64,000 nt of DNA from Pseudomonas marginalis. Lineage in GTDB: Bacteria; Pseudomonadota; Gammaproteobacteria; Pseudomonadales; Pseudomonadaceae. The stretch is from contig NZ_FNSU01000003.1 in assembly GCF_900105325.1 (NCBI RefSeq), positions 248,001 through 312,000 of the forward strand, in the 5' to 3' direction. Under the pieces are notes generated by a model, which searched no databases, had not been told where the DNA came from, and worked only from the letters and a program-made list of their open reading frames with translations. Numbering within the stretch: the first letter of the stretch is position 1; each line of letters begins with the position of its first letter. Both the position numbers and the translations under genes were made by a program. Positions 41,590-52,100 of this stretch are shown here, in pieces.

Positions 41590-43008
41590 GTGAGCCTTCT
41601 CCCTTACGCCTGGGCCAAATCCCAACGCATCCTCCTGCGTCCCGGCGACGACGGCATGCTGCTGACCGTCTGCCCCTCCACCCCCGGTTGGTCGATCAGC
41701 GAAGTGCGGCGCCAGTTCGGCCAGTCGCGGGTTGAGCAGGTACGCGACGATGAACTCGACGGCCTTCTCGCCAGTGCTTATGCCGATACGGGCAGCGCCG
41801 CCGCCGTGGTGGGCGCGGCAGAGAACGAGGTCGACCTCGACCGCCTGATGCAGGACATGCCCGAGATCACCGACCTGCTCGACACCCAGGACGGCGCGCC
41901 GGTGATTCGTATGATCAACGCCTTGCTCACACAGGCCGCGCGGGACGAGGCCAGTGATATTCACATTGAACCGTATGAAACCCACTCCGTGGTGCGTTAC
42001 CGCGTCGACGGCACCCTGCGGGATGTGGTGTCGCCGCGCAAGGCGCTGCATGGCGCGTTGGTGTCGCGGATCAAGATCATGGCCCAGCTCGACATCGCCG
42101 AAAAACGCCTGCCCCAGGACGGGCGTATCGCCCTGCGCGTGGCCGGGCGGCCGATTGATATTCGCGTGTCGACCGTGCCCACCGGGCATGGCGAGCGGGT
42201 GGTGATGCGCTTGCTCGACAAGCAAGCCGGCCGTCTGCAACTGGAAACCCTCGGCATGGCGCCCTCGGTACTGGCCAGGCTCGATACCCTGATCCGCCAG
42301 CCCCACGGCATCGTGCTGGTCACCGGGCCCACGGGCAGCGGCAAGACCACCAGCCTGTACGCCGCCCTGGCGCGGCTGGATGCGAGCACCAGCAATATCC
42401 TCACCGTGGAAGACCCGGTGGAATACGACCTGCCGGGCATCAGCCAGATCCAGGTCAATGCCAAGATCGACATGACCTTCGGCCTGGCGCTGCGGGCGAT
42501 CCTGCGTCAGGACCCGGACATCATCATGATCGGTGAAATCCGCGACCTGGAGACCGCGCAAATCGCGGTGCAGGCCTCGCTCACCGGGCACCTGGTGCTG
42601 GCGACCCTGCACACCAACGATGCGGTGTCGGCGGTCAACCGCCTGATCGATATGGGCGTCGAGCCGTTCCTGCTGGCCTCGTCACTGCTGGGCGTGCTGG
42701 CGCAACGCCTGGTCCGCCGCCTGTGCCCGCATTGCAAACAGGAAGACCCGGCCGCGCCCGGCACCTGGCGCCCGGTGGGCTGCGCGCAGTGCAACCAGAT
42801 CGGCTACAGCGGGCGAACCGGTATCCATGAATTGTTTTGCGTCGACGACGAGGTGCGCAGCCTGATCCACCAGGGCGCCGGCGAGCAGGATCTGCGCGTG
42901 GCGGCGCGGCGTGCGGGGATGTTCAGCATGCGTGAAGACGGCGAGCGCTGGGTGCGCAGCGGCGCCACCGCGCCCGAAGAAATCCTGCGCGTGACACGGG
43001 ACGCCTGA
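41590..43008 (+). CDS. hxcR: Type II secretion ATPase GspE (HxcR)
   Basis: A 472-residue hexameric ATPase powering pseudopilus assembly. It has Walker A GPTGSGKTT, an Asp box (TVEDPVEYDLPGISQIQVN), Walker B (DIIMIGEIRDLETAQIA), a His box (TGHLVLATLHTNDA) and the zinc site CPHC...CAQC. No ATG fits. GTG at 41590 has AGGAAG upstream, giving VSLLPYAWAKSQ as N-terminus. The preceding REP excludes a longer protein. The stop overlaps the start of hxcS. Confidence 0.92.
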   Translation: MSLLPYAWAKSQRILLRPGDDGMLLTVCPSTPGWSISEVRRQFGQSRVEQVRDDELDGLLASAYADTGSAAAVVGAAENEVDLDRLMQDMPEITDLLDTQDGAPVIRMINALLTQAARDEASDIHIEPYETHSVVRYRVDGTLRDVVSPRKALHGALVSRIKIMAQLDIAEKRLPQDGRIALRVAGRPIDIRVSTVPTGHGERVVMRLLDKQAGRLQLETLGMAPSVLARLDTLIRQPHGIVLVTGPTGSGKTTSLYAALARLDASTSNILTVEDPVEYDLPGISQIQVNAKIDMTFGLALRAILRQDPDIIMIGEIRDLETAQIAVQASLTGHLVLATLHTNDAVSAVNRLIDMGVEPFLLASSLLGVLAQRLVRRLCPHCKQEDPAAPGTWRPVGCAQCNQIGYSGRTGIHELFCVDDEVRSLIHQGAGEQDLRVAARRAGMFSMREDGERWVRSGATAPEEILRVTRDA

Positions 43009-44219
43009 TGAATCGCTATCGCTATGAAGCCGCCGATGCCAGCGGCAAAGTCGAGGCCGGGCACCTGGAGGCCGACAGCCAGAGCGGGGCATTTGCCGTG
43101 CTGCGCAGCCGTGGCCTGACCGCGCTGCTGGTGCAGGTCGAGGGCGGTCAGCAAAGCGCCGCCGGCAGCAGCCTGTTCAGCGCCAAGCTGTCGGACAACG
43201 ACCTGGCCTGGGCCACGCGGCAACTGGCGAGCCTGCTCGGCGCCAGCCTGCCCCTGGAGGCGGCATTAAGCGCCACGGTGGAACAGGCGGAGAAAAAACA
43301 CATCGCCCAGACCCTGGCCGCCGTGCGTGCCGATGTACGCGGCGGCATGCGTCTGGCGGATGCCTTGGCGGCACGGCCACGGGACTTTCCGTCGATCTAC
43401 CGCGCACTGACCGCGGCGGGGGAGGAGTCCGGTGACCTGGCCCAGGTGATGGAACGCCTGGCCGACTACATCGAGGAGCGCAACAACCTGCGCGGCAAGA
43501 TCCTCACCGCCTTTATCTACCCCGGTGTGGTCGGGCTGGTGTCCATCGGCATCGTGATTTTTTTGCTCAGCTACGTGGTGCCCCAGGTGGTCAGCGCGTT
43601 TTCCCAGGCGCGCCAGGATCTGCCCGGGCTGACATTGGCGATGCTCAACGCCAGCGACTTTATCCGCGCGTGGGGCTGGCTGTGTTTCGGCGGGATTGTC
43701 GGTGGTTTCTGGGGCTGGCGCCTGTACCTGCGTAACCCGGTGGCGCGCTTGAACTGGCACAGCCGCGTGCTGCGCCTGCCGCTGATCGGGCGCTTTGTGC
43801 TGGGCCTGAACACCGCGCGCTTTGCCTCGACCCTGGCGATTCTCGGCGGTGCCGGGGTGCCGTTGCTGCGGGCCCTGGAAGCGGCGCGGCAAACCCTCTC
43901 CAATGAGCGCCTGAGCCAATGCGTCAACGATGCCACGGCCAAGGTGCGTGAGGGCGTCAACCTGGCCCCGGCACTGGCGGTGGAAAAAGTCTTCCCACCG
44001 GTGCTGATCCACCTGATCGCCAGTGGCGAAAAAACCGGCTCGCTGCCACCGATGCTGGAGCGGGCGGCGCAGACCTTGTCGCGAGATATCGAACGGCGGG
44101 CCATGGGCATGACCGCGTTGCTGGAGCCGCTGATGATCGTGGTGATGGGCGCGGTGGTGTTGGTGATTGTGATGGCGGTGCTGTTGCCGATCATCGAGAT
44201 CAACCAACTGGTGACCTGA
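43008..44219 (+). CDS. hxcS: Type II secretion inner-membrane platform protein GspF (HxcS)
   Basis: A 403-residue polytopic protein with the two GspF/PilC repeats. The first reads TRQLASLLGASLPLEAALSA...FPSIYRALTAAGEESGDLAQVMERLADYIEERNNLRGKI. The second reads FASTLAILGGAGVPLLRALEAA...FPPVLIHLIASGEKTGSLPPMLERAAQTLSRDIERRA. Three membrane helices are visible, the last being LEPLMIVVMGAVVLVIVMAVLLPIIE. It organises the platform with GspL, GspM and GspE. Final gene of the operon. Confidence 0.92.
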   Translation: MNRYRYEAADASGKVEAGHLEADSQSGAFAVLRSRGLTALLVQVEGGQQSAAGSSLFSAKLSDNDLAWATRQLASLLGASLPLEAALSATVEQAEKKHIAQTLAAVRADVRGGMRLADALAARPRDFPSIYRALTAAGEESGDLAQVMERLADYIEERNNLRGKILTAFIYPGVVGLVSIGIVIFLLSYVVPQVVSAFSQARQDLPGLTLAMLNASDFIRAWGWLCFGGIVGGFWGWRLYLRNPVARLNWHSRVLRLPLIGRFVLGLNTARFASTLAILGGAGVPLLRALEAARQTLSNERLSQCVNDATAKVREGVNLAPALAVEKVFPPVLIHLIASGEKTGSLPPMLERAAQTLSRDIERRAMGMTALLEPLMIVVMGAVVLVIVMAVLLPIIEINQLVT

Positions 44220-44234
44220 ACACACCAAAAAACC

Positions 44235-44420
44235 AATGTGGGAGAGGGCTTGCCCCTGATAGCCATGGATATTTACACAACTTTCAGAGACGGGTGAGTT
44301 CCTCTGTGGTGAGCGGGCTTGCCCCGCGCCGTGCTGCGAAGCAGCCCCAGTAAAGCAGAATGCGGTGTATCAGAAACTCTGCTGAGGCTGGTTTTGGGGC
44401 AGGCCGATATCGCCGGCTCC
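44235..44420. repeat. Degenerate REP cluster
   Basis: Fragments tgtgggagagggcttgcccc (44237 on) and gtgagcgggcttgccccgcg (44308 on), with a decayed right arm. From 44421 to 44736 no gene or clear repeat is seen. A lone CTGTCAT at 44599 is half of a Pho box, without a good second half. Confidence 0.6.
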
Positions 44421-44736
44421 CAACCTCGGGTTCCTCATTCCGTCACATCCAGGCCCTGCGCCACAGCCCGCGCCGCCTTGACTAAACCCACGCTGAAACC
44501 TCGCTGTCACCTGCCGCCAAACCGCTCAAAACCATGACCAAAACACCCGAGAATCTTTTTAAAAATCAAGCCCTTCCTCCCGAGGTTTTTTCCTTTTGCT
44601 GTCATCGGAAACTGCGAAATTTCCTACCCATGGCCTCACCCCTCGCCACCCCCGAGACACGGCCTGGGACCGAAGCCATGGCGTCATGCAAGAGCCATCT
44701 ACCCCAACGTACAAACACGACGAAAGGAGATTCTTC

Positions 44737-45921
44737 ATGTTTAAGCGCAACGTTCTCGCGGTATCCATGACCCTCGCCGCACTGTGCTCGGCACAGGCTG
44801 CAATGGCTGACATCAACGGCGGCGGTGCCACCCTGCCACAAGCGCTGTACCAGACCTCCGGCGTGCTGACGGCCGGTTTCGCCCAGTACATCGGTGTCGG
44901 CAGCGGCAACGGCAAGGCAGCCTTCCTGAACAACGACTACACCAAGTTCCAGGCGGGCGTGACGAACAAGAACGTGCACTGGGCCGGCAGCGACTCCAAG
45001 CTGAGCGCCACTGAGTTGTCGACCTACGCCTCTGCCAAGCAACCGACTTGGGGCAAGTTGATCCAGGTGCCATCGGTGGGGACTTCGGTTGCCATTCCTT
45101 TCAATAAAAGCGGTTCCGCCGCTGTAGACCTGAGCGTTCAAGAGTTGTGCGGCGTGTTCTCGGGCCGTATCAATACCTGGGACGGGATTTCCGGTTCTGG
45201 CCGTACCGGTCCGATCGTTGTGGTTTATCGCAGCGAAAGCAGTGGCACCACTGAGCTGTTCACCCGTTTCCTGAATGCCAAGTGCAACGCAGAAACAGGC
45301 AACTTCGCCGTCACCACCACCTTCGGCACCAGTTTCTCCGGTGGCTTGCCTGCCGGCGCCGTTGCTGCTACTGGCAGCCAAGGTGTAATGACTGCCCTGG
45401 CCGCCGGCGATGGCCGCATCACCTACATGAGCCCGGACTTCGCCGCCCCGACATTGGCCGGCCTGGACGACGCCACCAAAGTGGCTCGCGTGGGCAAAAA
45501 CGTCGCCACCAACACCCAGGGCGTTTCGCCTGCCGCCGCCAACGTGTCTGCCGCCATCGGCGCAGTACCGGTACCGGCTGCCGCTGATCGTTCCAACCCG
45601 GACGCCTGGGTTCCAGTCTTCGGTCCGGACAACACCGCCGGTGTACAGCCTTACCCAACCTCGGGCTACCCGATCCTGGGCTTTACCAACCTGATCTTCA
45701 GCCAGTGCTACGCCGATGCCACCCAGACCAGCCAAGTGCGTGATTTCTTCACCAAGCACTACGGCGCCTCCAACAACAACGATGCAGCCATCACCGCCAA
45801 CGCTTTCGTTCCGCTGCCAACCGCTTGGAAAGCCACCGTTCGCGCCAGCTTCCTGACCGCGAGCAACGCCCTGAGCATCGGCAACACCAACGTCTGCAAC
45901 GGTATCGGTCGTCCGCTGTAA
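44737..45921 (+). CDS. Secreted DING-family phosphate-binding protein / alkaline phosphatase-like
   Basis: A 394-residue PstS-related protein with a 24-residue signal peptide (cut at AMA/DINGGG). The mature start DINGGGATLPQALYQTSGVLTAGF is the defining mark of DING proteins. Phosphate-binding loop segments (RSESSGTTELFTRFL; GVGSGNGKAAF) and paired cysteines (ELCGVFS; NAKCNAETG; FSQCYAD; TNVCNG) are seen. The P. aeruginosa gene at this position (PA0688) is LapA, secreted by Hxc under phosphate limitation. This protein is the likely substrate of the adjacent system. AAAGGAGA precedes the ATG. Confidence 0.88.
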   Translation: MFKRNVLAVSMTLAALCSAQAAMADINGGGATLPQALYQTSGVLTAGFAQYIGVGSGNGKAAFLNNDYTKFQAGVTNKNVHWAGSDSKLSATELSTYASAKQPTWGKLIQVPSVGTSVAIPFNKSGSAAVDLSVQELCGVFSGRINTWDGISGSGRTGPIVVVYRSESSGTTELFTRFLNAKCNAETGNFAVTTTFGTSFSGGLPAGAVAATGSQGVMTALAAGDGRITYMSPDFAAPTLAGLDDATKVARVGKNVATNTQGVSPAAANVSAAIGAVPVPAAADRSNPDAWVPVFGPDNTAGVQPYPTSGYPILGFTNLIFSQCYADATQTSQVRDFFTKHYGASNNNDAAITANAFVPLPTAWKATVRASFLTASNALSIGNTNVCNGIGRPL

Positions 45922-45950
45922 CCCTCGCTTTCAACGATCTGCACGACCTG

Positions 45951-45982
45951 ATCAGCAACGGCCTGTGCCGTTGCTGATTTTT
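45951..45982 (+). terminator. Rho-independent terminator after the DING gene
   Basis: ATCAGCAACGGC and GCCGTTGCTGAT form a perfect 12-bp stem with loop CTGT, followed by TTTTG. It lies 30 bases after the stop codon. Confidence 0.85.
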
Positions 45983-46127
45983 GCGTTTGTGCGGTTTTTT
46001 CGAGCCGTTAACAGCCCTCTATGAACTTTGCGTGACAGAAGTTCAGTCCCGTCCCTCGCCAACCGCCTAACCCTCATACGTGAGCCTGTCTTGCTCCCTG
46101 CGTGATAACAAAGAAGGAAGATCCCCG

Positions 46128-49100
46128 ATGGTCCGCTGCAAATCGCCGGTTAACCTGAAAGCCCAAGAAACTGTGCTGCGCCTCAAGCCCCTGGCCCAGG
46201 CCATCGCCTTGTTGATGGTGGCGGGCAATGCCCATGCGGCCACGGCGTTCAGTTCCAGCTGGTTTGCCGATAAAGGTGCGACCCAGGCGGCGACGGCGGC
46301 GCGGATCAGTGCCGGGCAGGTGCAGGGGATTCCTTCGCTGAACCAGCAGGCGCGGGTCAACCAGCAGTTGGCGCGTTCCATCAGCACTTTGAACACCAGC
46401 GTCGCGGCGATTGCGGCACAGCAGGCAGCACAAGCGGCGGGGCGTCAGGCGGCGTTTGGCCAAGTCTCGACGATTCCAGACGGCCTCGGCAAAGGTGGCC
46501 TGCAGGTGGATAACAGCCTGACCCAGGGCTGGACCAACGCCAAGGGCCCGGTGCAGACCCAGGCCGGCGGCAAGACCACGGTGACCATCGAACAGACCGC
46601 CGACAAGGCCATCCTCAATTGGGAAACCTTCAACGTCGGGCGCAACACCAGCGTCGACTTCCAGCAGCAGTCGAGCTGGGCCGTGCTCAACCGCGTCAAC
46701 GACCCGAATGCGCGCCCGAGCGAAATCCAGGGCCAGATCAACGGCGCCGGTACGGTGATGATCGTGAACCGCAACGGCGTGGTGTTCAGTGGCACCAGCC
46801 AGGTCAACGTGCGCAATCTGGTGGCGGCGGCGGCGAACATCACCGATGAGCAGTTCACCCAGCGCGGTATCTACGTGAACGCCACCGGCACCCAGCCGAC
46901 CTTCACTGACGCGGCCGGCAAGGTCGAGGTGCAGCGCGGCGCATTGATCCAGACCCACAACCCCGCCACCTCCACCGACGCCGGCGGCTATGCCTTGCTG
47001 CTGGGCTCGGAAGTGGAAAACGCCGGTACCCTCACTACCGCCAAGGGCCAGACCACCCTGGCCGCCGGCGACAGCTTTTACATCCGCAAGGGTGTCGGCA
47101 CCACCGGCAATGACCGCTCCACCACCCGTGGCAATGAAGTGGCCACCGGCCTCAAGGCCGGCAGCAGCGCAGGCAAGGTCAGCAACACGGGCCTGATCAT
47201 GGCGTCCACCGGTGACATCACCCTGACCGGGCACCAGGTGCAGCAAAATGGCGTGGCCTTGGCCAGCACGTCGGTGGACACCCGTGGCACCATCCATTTG
47301 CTAAATTCCGCTACCGACACCACCGGCAGCGTGACCCTTGGGGAGGGCAGCACCACCGCGATCCTGCTCGACAGCAGCGGCAGCACCGCGCTCAACGGCC
47401 AGAAGGACAACGGCCTGATCAAGCTCGACGGCACGCCCGCCAACCTGATCACCGGCCAGTTCAACAACCTCAGCGCCGTGGCCGACCGCACCGACCAATC
47501 ACGCATCGAGATCGTCAGCGGCGGCACGGTGGACTTCCAGAAAGGCTCGATCACCCTGGCTACCGGTGGGCAGGTCGCGGTCAGTGCCACCGGGCGCAGC
47601 CTGGTACGCGACGGGGCGATGATCGATGTCTCCGGGGCGGTCGGTGTCAAGGTGTCGATGGAATCCAACAACATCAAGATCAACGTACAGGGCAACGAGC
47701 AGCGCGACGCACCGGTCAACCGTGACGATGGGCAGTTGATCAATAACGATGTGTGGGTCGACCTGCGCGAGCTGGTGTTTGTGCCCGCAGGCACCAACGG
47801 CTATGCGACGGATCGCTGGTACACCGCTGGCGGCTTGCTGGAAGTGGGCGGCTACCTGGGCACCCAAGGCCACTCGGTGGGCGAGTGGATGGCCCAGGGC
47901 GGTACCGTGACGTTTACCGGCAAGGACGTGGTGACCCAGAAGGACGCGCAGATCAACCTGTCGGGCGGCACCGTGGATGTGCAGGCCGGCTATATCCAGC
48001 AGACCTGGCTCAAGGGCCCGGATGGGCGCTTGTATGAGCTGTCCAACGCGCCGGGCGACATTCTCTATTCCGGGTTCTACAAGGGGTATGAAGACACCAG
48101 CAAGCGCTGGGGCCAGACCGATTACTACTACAACCCGATGATCGCCAAGCAGCGTCGTTATGAGAGCGGTTACACGGTGGGCCGCGATGCCGGCAAGCTG
48201 GTGATCGGTACCACCAGTGCGGTGCTCGAGGGCCAGGTGATCAGTGACGTGTTCCAGGGCGATCGCCAGACCCAGGCGCCGAACATCAACCTCGACGGTT
48301 ACCAGCAGTCGCAGAAGGCCATGGCCCAGCGCGCGCAATTGATCATTGGCGGCTACACGCCTATCTACAACAAGACCACCGGCACCCTGCGCTATGCCTT
48401 GGGCGCAAACGCGGACGAGGTGTTGATCGAGGGCGGTACGCAAAAAATCGCCGATGGCCTGGACCTCACCACCGCGCTGCCCGCGGACCGCCAGGGCAAG
48501 ATGGTACTCGACAGCGACCAACTCAATGGCTATCAGTTGGGCGCGATCAAGGTCGCGGCCAAGCAGCAGGTCACCGTCAACGGAGCGCTCAAGGTGGCCG
48601 ATGGCGGCGATATCACCCTGTTCGGGCCAAGGGTCGACATCAACGCCCACCTCACGGCCCACGGCGGCAGCCTCAACGCGGGCAATATCCTCAGCCAGGT
48701 CGACCCGCTTAAAGGCGGTGCGGTGGGCGACAGCATCCTCAACGGCAGCGGCACGCTGAACGTGGCCAGCGGGGTCACGCTGGATGCCACCGGGCGCTGG
48801 AACAATCTGCTGCTGGATCCGGCCAACAGCAGCGGCTTGGCCTATGTGAACGGCGGCAAGGTGTCGCTGCGCAGCACTGGCGGTGTGAACCTGGCGGCCG
48901 GCAGCGTGGTGGACACTTCCTCCGGTGGCACCCTCGGCTTGGATGGCAAGCTCAACGGTGGCAAGGGCGGCGACGTGACCTTGGCGTCTCTCGGTACCCT
49001 GGGTTTGGACGGCGAGATTCGCGGTTATGGCGTGAGCGGTGGCGGCACCCTGGCGTTGCAGGCGCGCAAAGTACAGATCGGCGACAGCGCCACGGCGCCC

Positions 49101-52100
49101 GATGTTGGCACCGTGCAACTGGCGGGGGATTTTTTCAACAAGGGCTTCTCGGCCTATGACATCACCGGCAATGAAGGGCTGCTGGTCACGGACGGTACCC
49201 AGGTCGACGTCACGACGCCGGTCTACCGTATTGGCGAGCAGACCTCGGCCGCTGCCACGGGCAGCGACCCGGCCACCGCCCTTGAACGCTGGACGCCGGC
49301 GCTGTACCAGGAAGACGCTGCCAAAGGCGTACTGACCCAGCGCCGTGGCGCCAGCCTGACCTTGACCGCCGGCAATCTGAATTCCACGGCGGCTGAACTG
49401 GCCACCACGGCCTTGAGCGTGGGGCAGGGCGCGGTGATCACTGTCGACCCAGGCCAGGCCATCAACCTGCGCAGCGTCGGCCAGTTGACCATGAACGGCA
49501 GCCTCAACGCCTGGGGCGGCAGCGTCAGCCTGGGCGGCCTGACGGCGACGGGCTCGGAAGCGGCCAACGCCGCCGGCCATAGCCGTTCGATCTGGGTGGG
49601 TGAAAACGCGCTGATCGACGTGGCGTCGCGTGCGGTCACGGCGGTGAGCAACCGTGGCAATGTCTACGGCCAGGTGCGCAATGGTGGCACCATCAGCATC
49701 GGCGGCGATATCAACCTGGCCACCGGCATCGCCAAGGCCAGTGACCTGTTTGTGGTGGTGCGCGACGGCGCGCGCCTGGACGCGTCCGGTGCCCAGGCGA
49801 TGCTGGATGTTCCCGGCCAGGGCCGCGTGCCGATGGCCAGCAATGGCGGCAGCATCAGCTTTGCGTCGAACAACGGCCTGTACCTGGACGGCAGCTTTGT
49901 TGCCCGCGCGGGTGGCGCAGGTGCTGCGGGCGGTAGCCTGGCCCTGGCCCTGGAAAGCCCGTATTACCTCAAGGCCGGCGTCAACGACAGTGTGCTCAAG
50001 GTGCGTGAACTGGTGCTCAGCCAGACCCATCAAGCCAGCCCGACTTCCAGCCTCGAGTACGGCCATGGCCGCCTCGGCGTGGACCAGGTCAGCGCCGGCG
50101 GGTTTGACAACCTGGCGCTGCTCAGCAACGGCTTGCTGAGTTTCGACGGTGACGTGTCGTTGAACATGGGCCAGAGCCTGCGCCTGTACGGTGGCAGCTA
50201 TAACCTCAGTGAAAACGCGGCGGCCAGTTCGCGGGTCAACCTGTCGGCGCCATACCTGCTGTTGGCCGGCATCCTCGCGCCGGCAGAATCCGGCAAGGAA
50301 GCCTATACCCGCGCGGTGCCGGTGTTGCCCAATCCCTCCGCGCTGGCCACCACGGCGCAGTTCAACGCCAACGCCAACCTGATCGACGTGCGTGGCAATG
50401 TGGTGTTCGGCAACAAGAGCTATCTGTTGCGGCCCGACAACAGCCAGGCCAGCCTCGAACGGCGGGGGTTTGATGATGTGCAACTGACCAGCCAGGGCGA
50501 CTTGCGCTTCCTGGCGGGGGCGGGGGCAGATGTGATTGCCCAGGGCATCAGCACGCAATTAGTGACCAGTGGTGACATGACCCTGCGCGCGGCGCAGTTG
50601 TATCCGGCGACTGAGGTCGGCGCCCGGGTACTGGCGGGCTATCTGAATAATGCTGCCAGCAATGACACAGGCTTCAATTACGATCCGACACGCACCCTGA
50701 CCATCGCACGCACCGCCAATAGCAATGCCGCCATGCCTTACTCGGCCTTTGGTCGTCTGCAATTGGGCGGGCCCACCATCAAGCAGGGCGGGGTGGTGCG
50801 TGCGCCACTGGGGCTGATCGAGATTGGCAACCTGGGCTCTACCAACGTGCAACTGCTGCCGGGCAGCCTCACTTCGGTGAGTGGCAAGGGCCTGGTATTG
50901 CCTTACGGCGGTACCGTGGATGGCCAGATCTACAAGTACAACGGCAAGACAGTGACGTTTATCGGCCAGGGTGGCGGCAACAGTGCGGGCAGCCTGAACG
51001 TTGGGGTGATTCTCGGTGGCCAGCAGTTGACGGTGCTGCCGCAGGCGACGGTGGATCTGTCCGGCGGTGGCGAACTGCTCGGCGCCGGATTTATTTCCGG
51101 GCGCGGGGGCTCTACCGATGCACGTTACAACCCATTGGTACAGTTCGGTGCGAACGGCGGGTTTGTACTGCCGGGTCTGAGCACCAACCCGATCTATGCG
51201 ATTGTGCCGGGCGTGCAACCGGGCTATGCCCCGGTGGCGCCGGAAGGTGGCGCGGTCGATCCGTTGATCGGCCAGCAGATCACAATCGGCGCCGGCGTGC
51301 CGGGCCTGGCGGCCGGCACCTATACCCTGATGCCGTCCACCTATGCGTTGATGCCTGGGGCTTTCCGGCTCGAGATCAACGGCCTGGCCGGGTTGGGCAC
51401 CGACGGTGTGACCCAGGCGTTGCGCAATGGCTCATGGGCCACGGCAGGGCGCTTGTCCATCGCCAATACCGGGATCAGCAACAGTACGGCCAGCCAGGTA
51501 ATTCTCACGTCGGCCGATAGGTTGCGTCGTTACTCCCAATACAACGAAACCGGCTACGCACAGTTCGCCGTGGCCGACGCCACCAGGCTTGGTGTACCTC
51601 GGGCACTGCTGCCGGTGGATGCCAAGACCCTGCAACTGGCCCTGCGGCCAGGCGCAGGTGCGGATGCCTTTTCGTTCCAGGGGATCGGCCGCTTCGAGGC
51701 CGCTGACGGCGGTTACGGCGGTACCGTATCGCTGATAAACGAAGAAAAGGGCAGCTTGGGAAGGGACATCGAAATTGTCGCGGCAGGCAACGCGGCTACC
51801 GCCAATTTCAAAGGCATTACGGTGGATGCGGACAGCCTGAATGCAATGGGCGCGGCTCGCCTGCTGATCGGTGGAATGACCTATGTCACGTACGGCCAGG
51901 GTGGCAACTACATCAACCTCCCCAGCAGCATCATCAGTTCCATCATCCTGCGCGACGGCGCGAAACTGGCGGCACCGGAGGTATTACTGGTGACCTCCAC
52001 CGGAAAAATTACGCTCGAACAAGGCGCCTCGATCAACACGATAGGCCAGGGCAAGGCCAGCTACGACGCACGTGACGGTTTTATCTACAACCTGAGCAAT

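Noticed and set aside
44599..44616. CTGTCAT considered as a Pho box for the DING gene
   Set aside because: The second half-site 11 bases on does not match; only one half is convincing.
47499..50558. 1019-codon open frame antisense to pdtA
   Set aside because: It is the reverse-strand shadow of a repetitive GC-rich gene; no start signal or domain.
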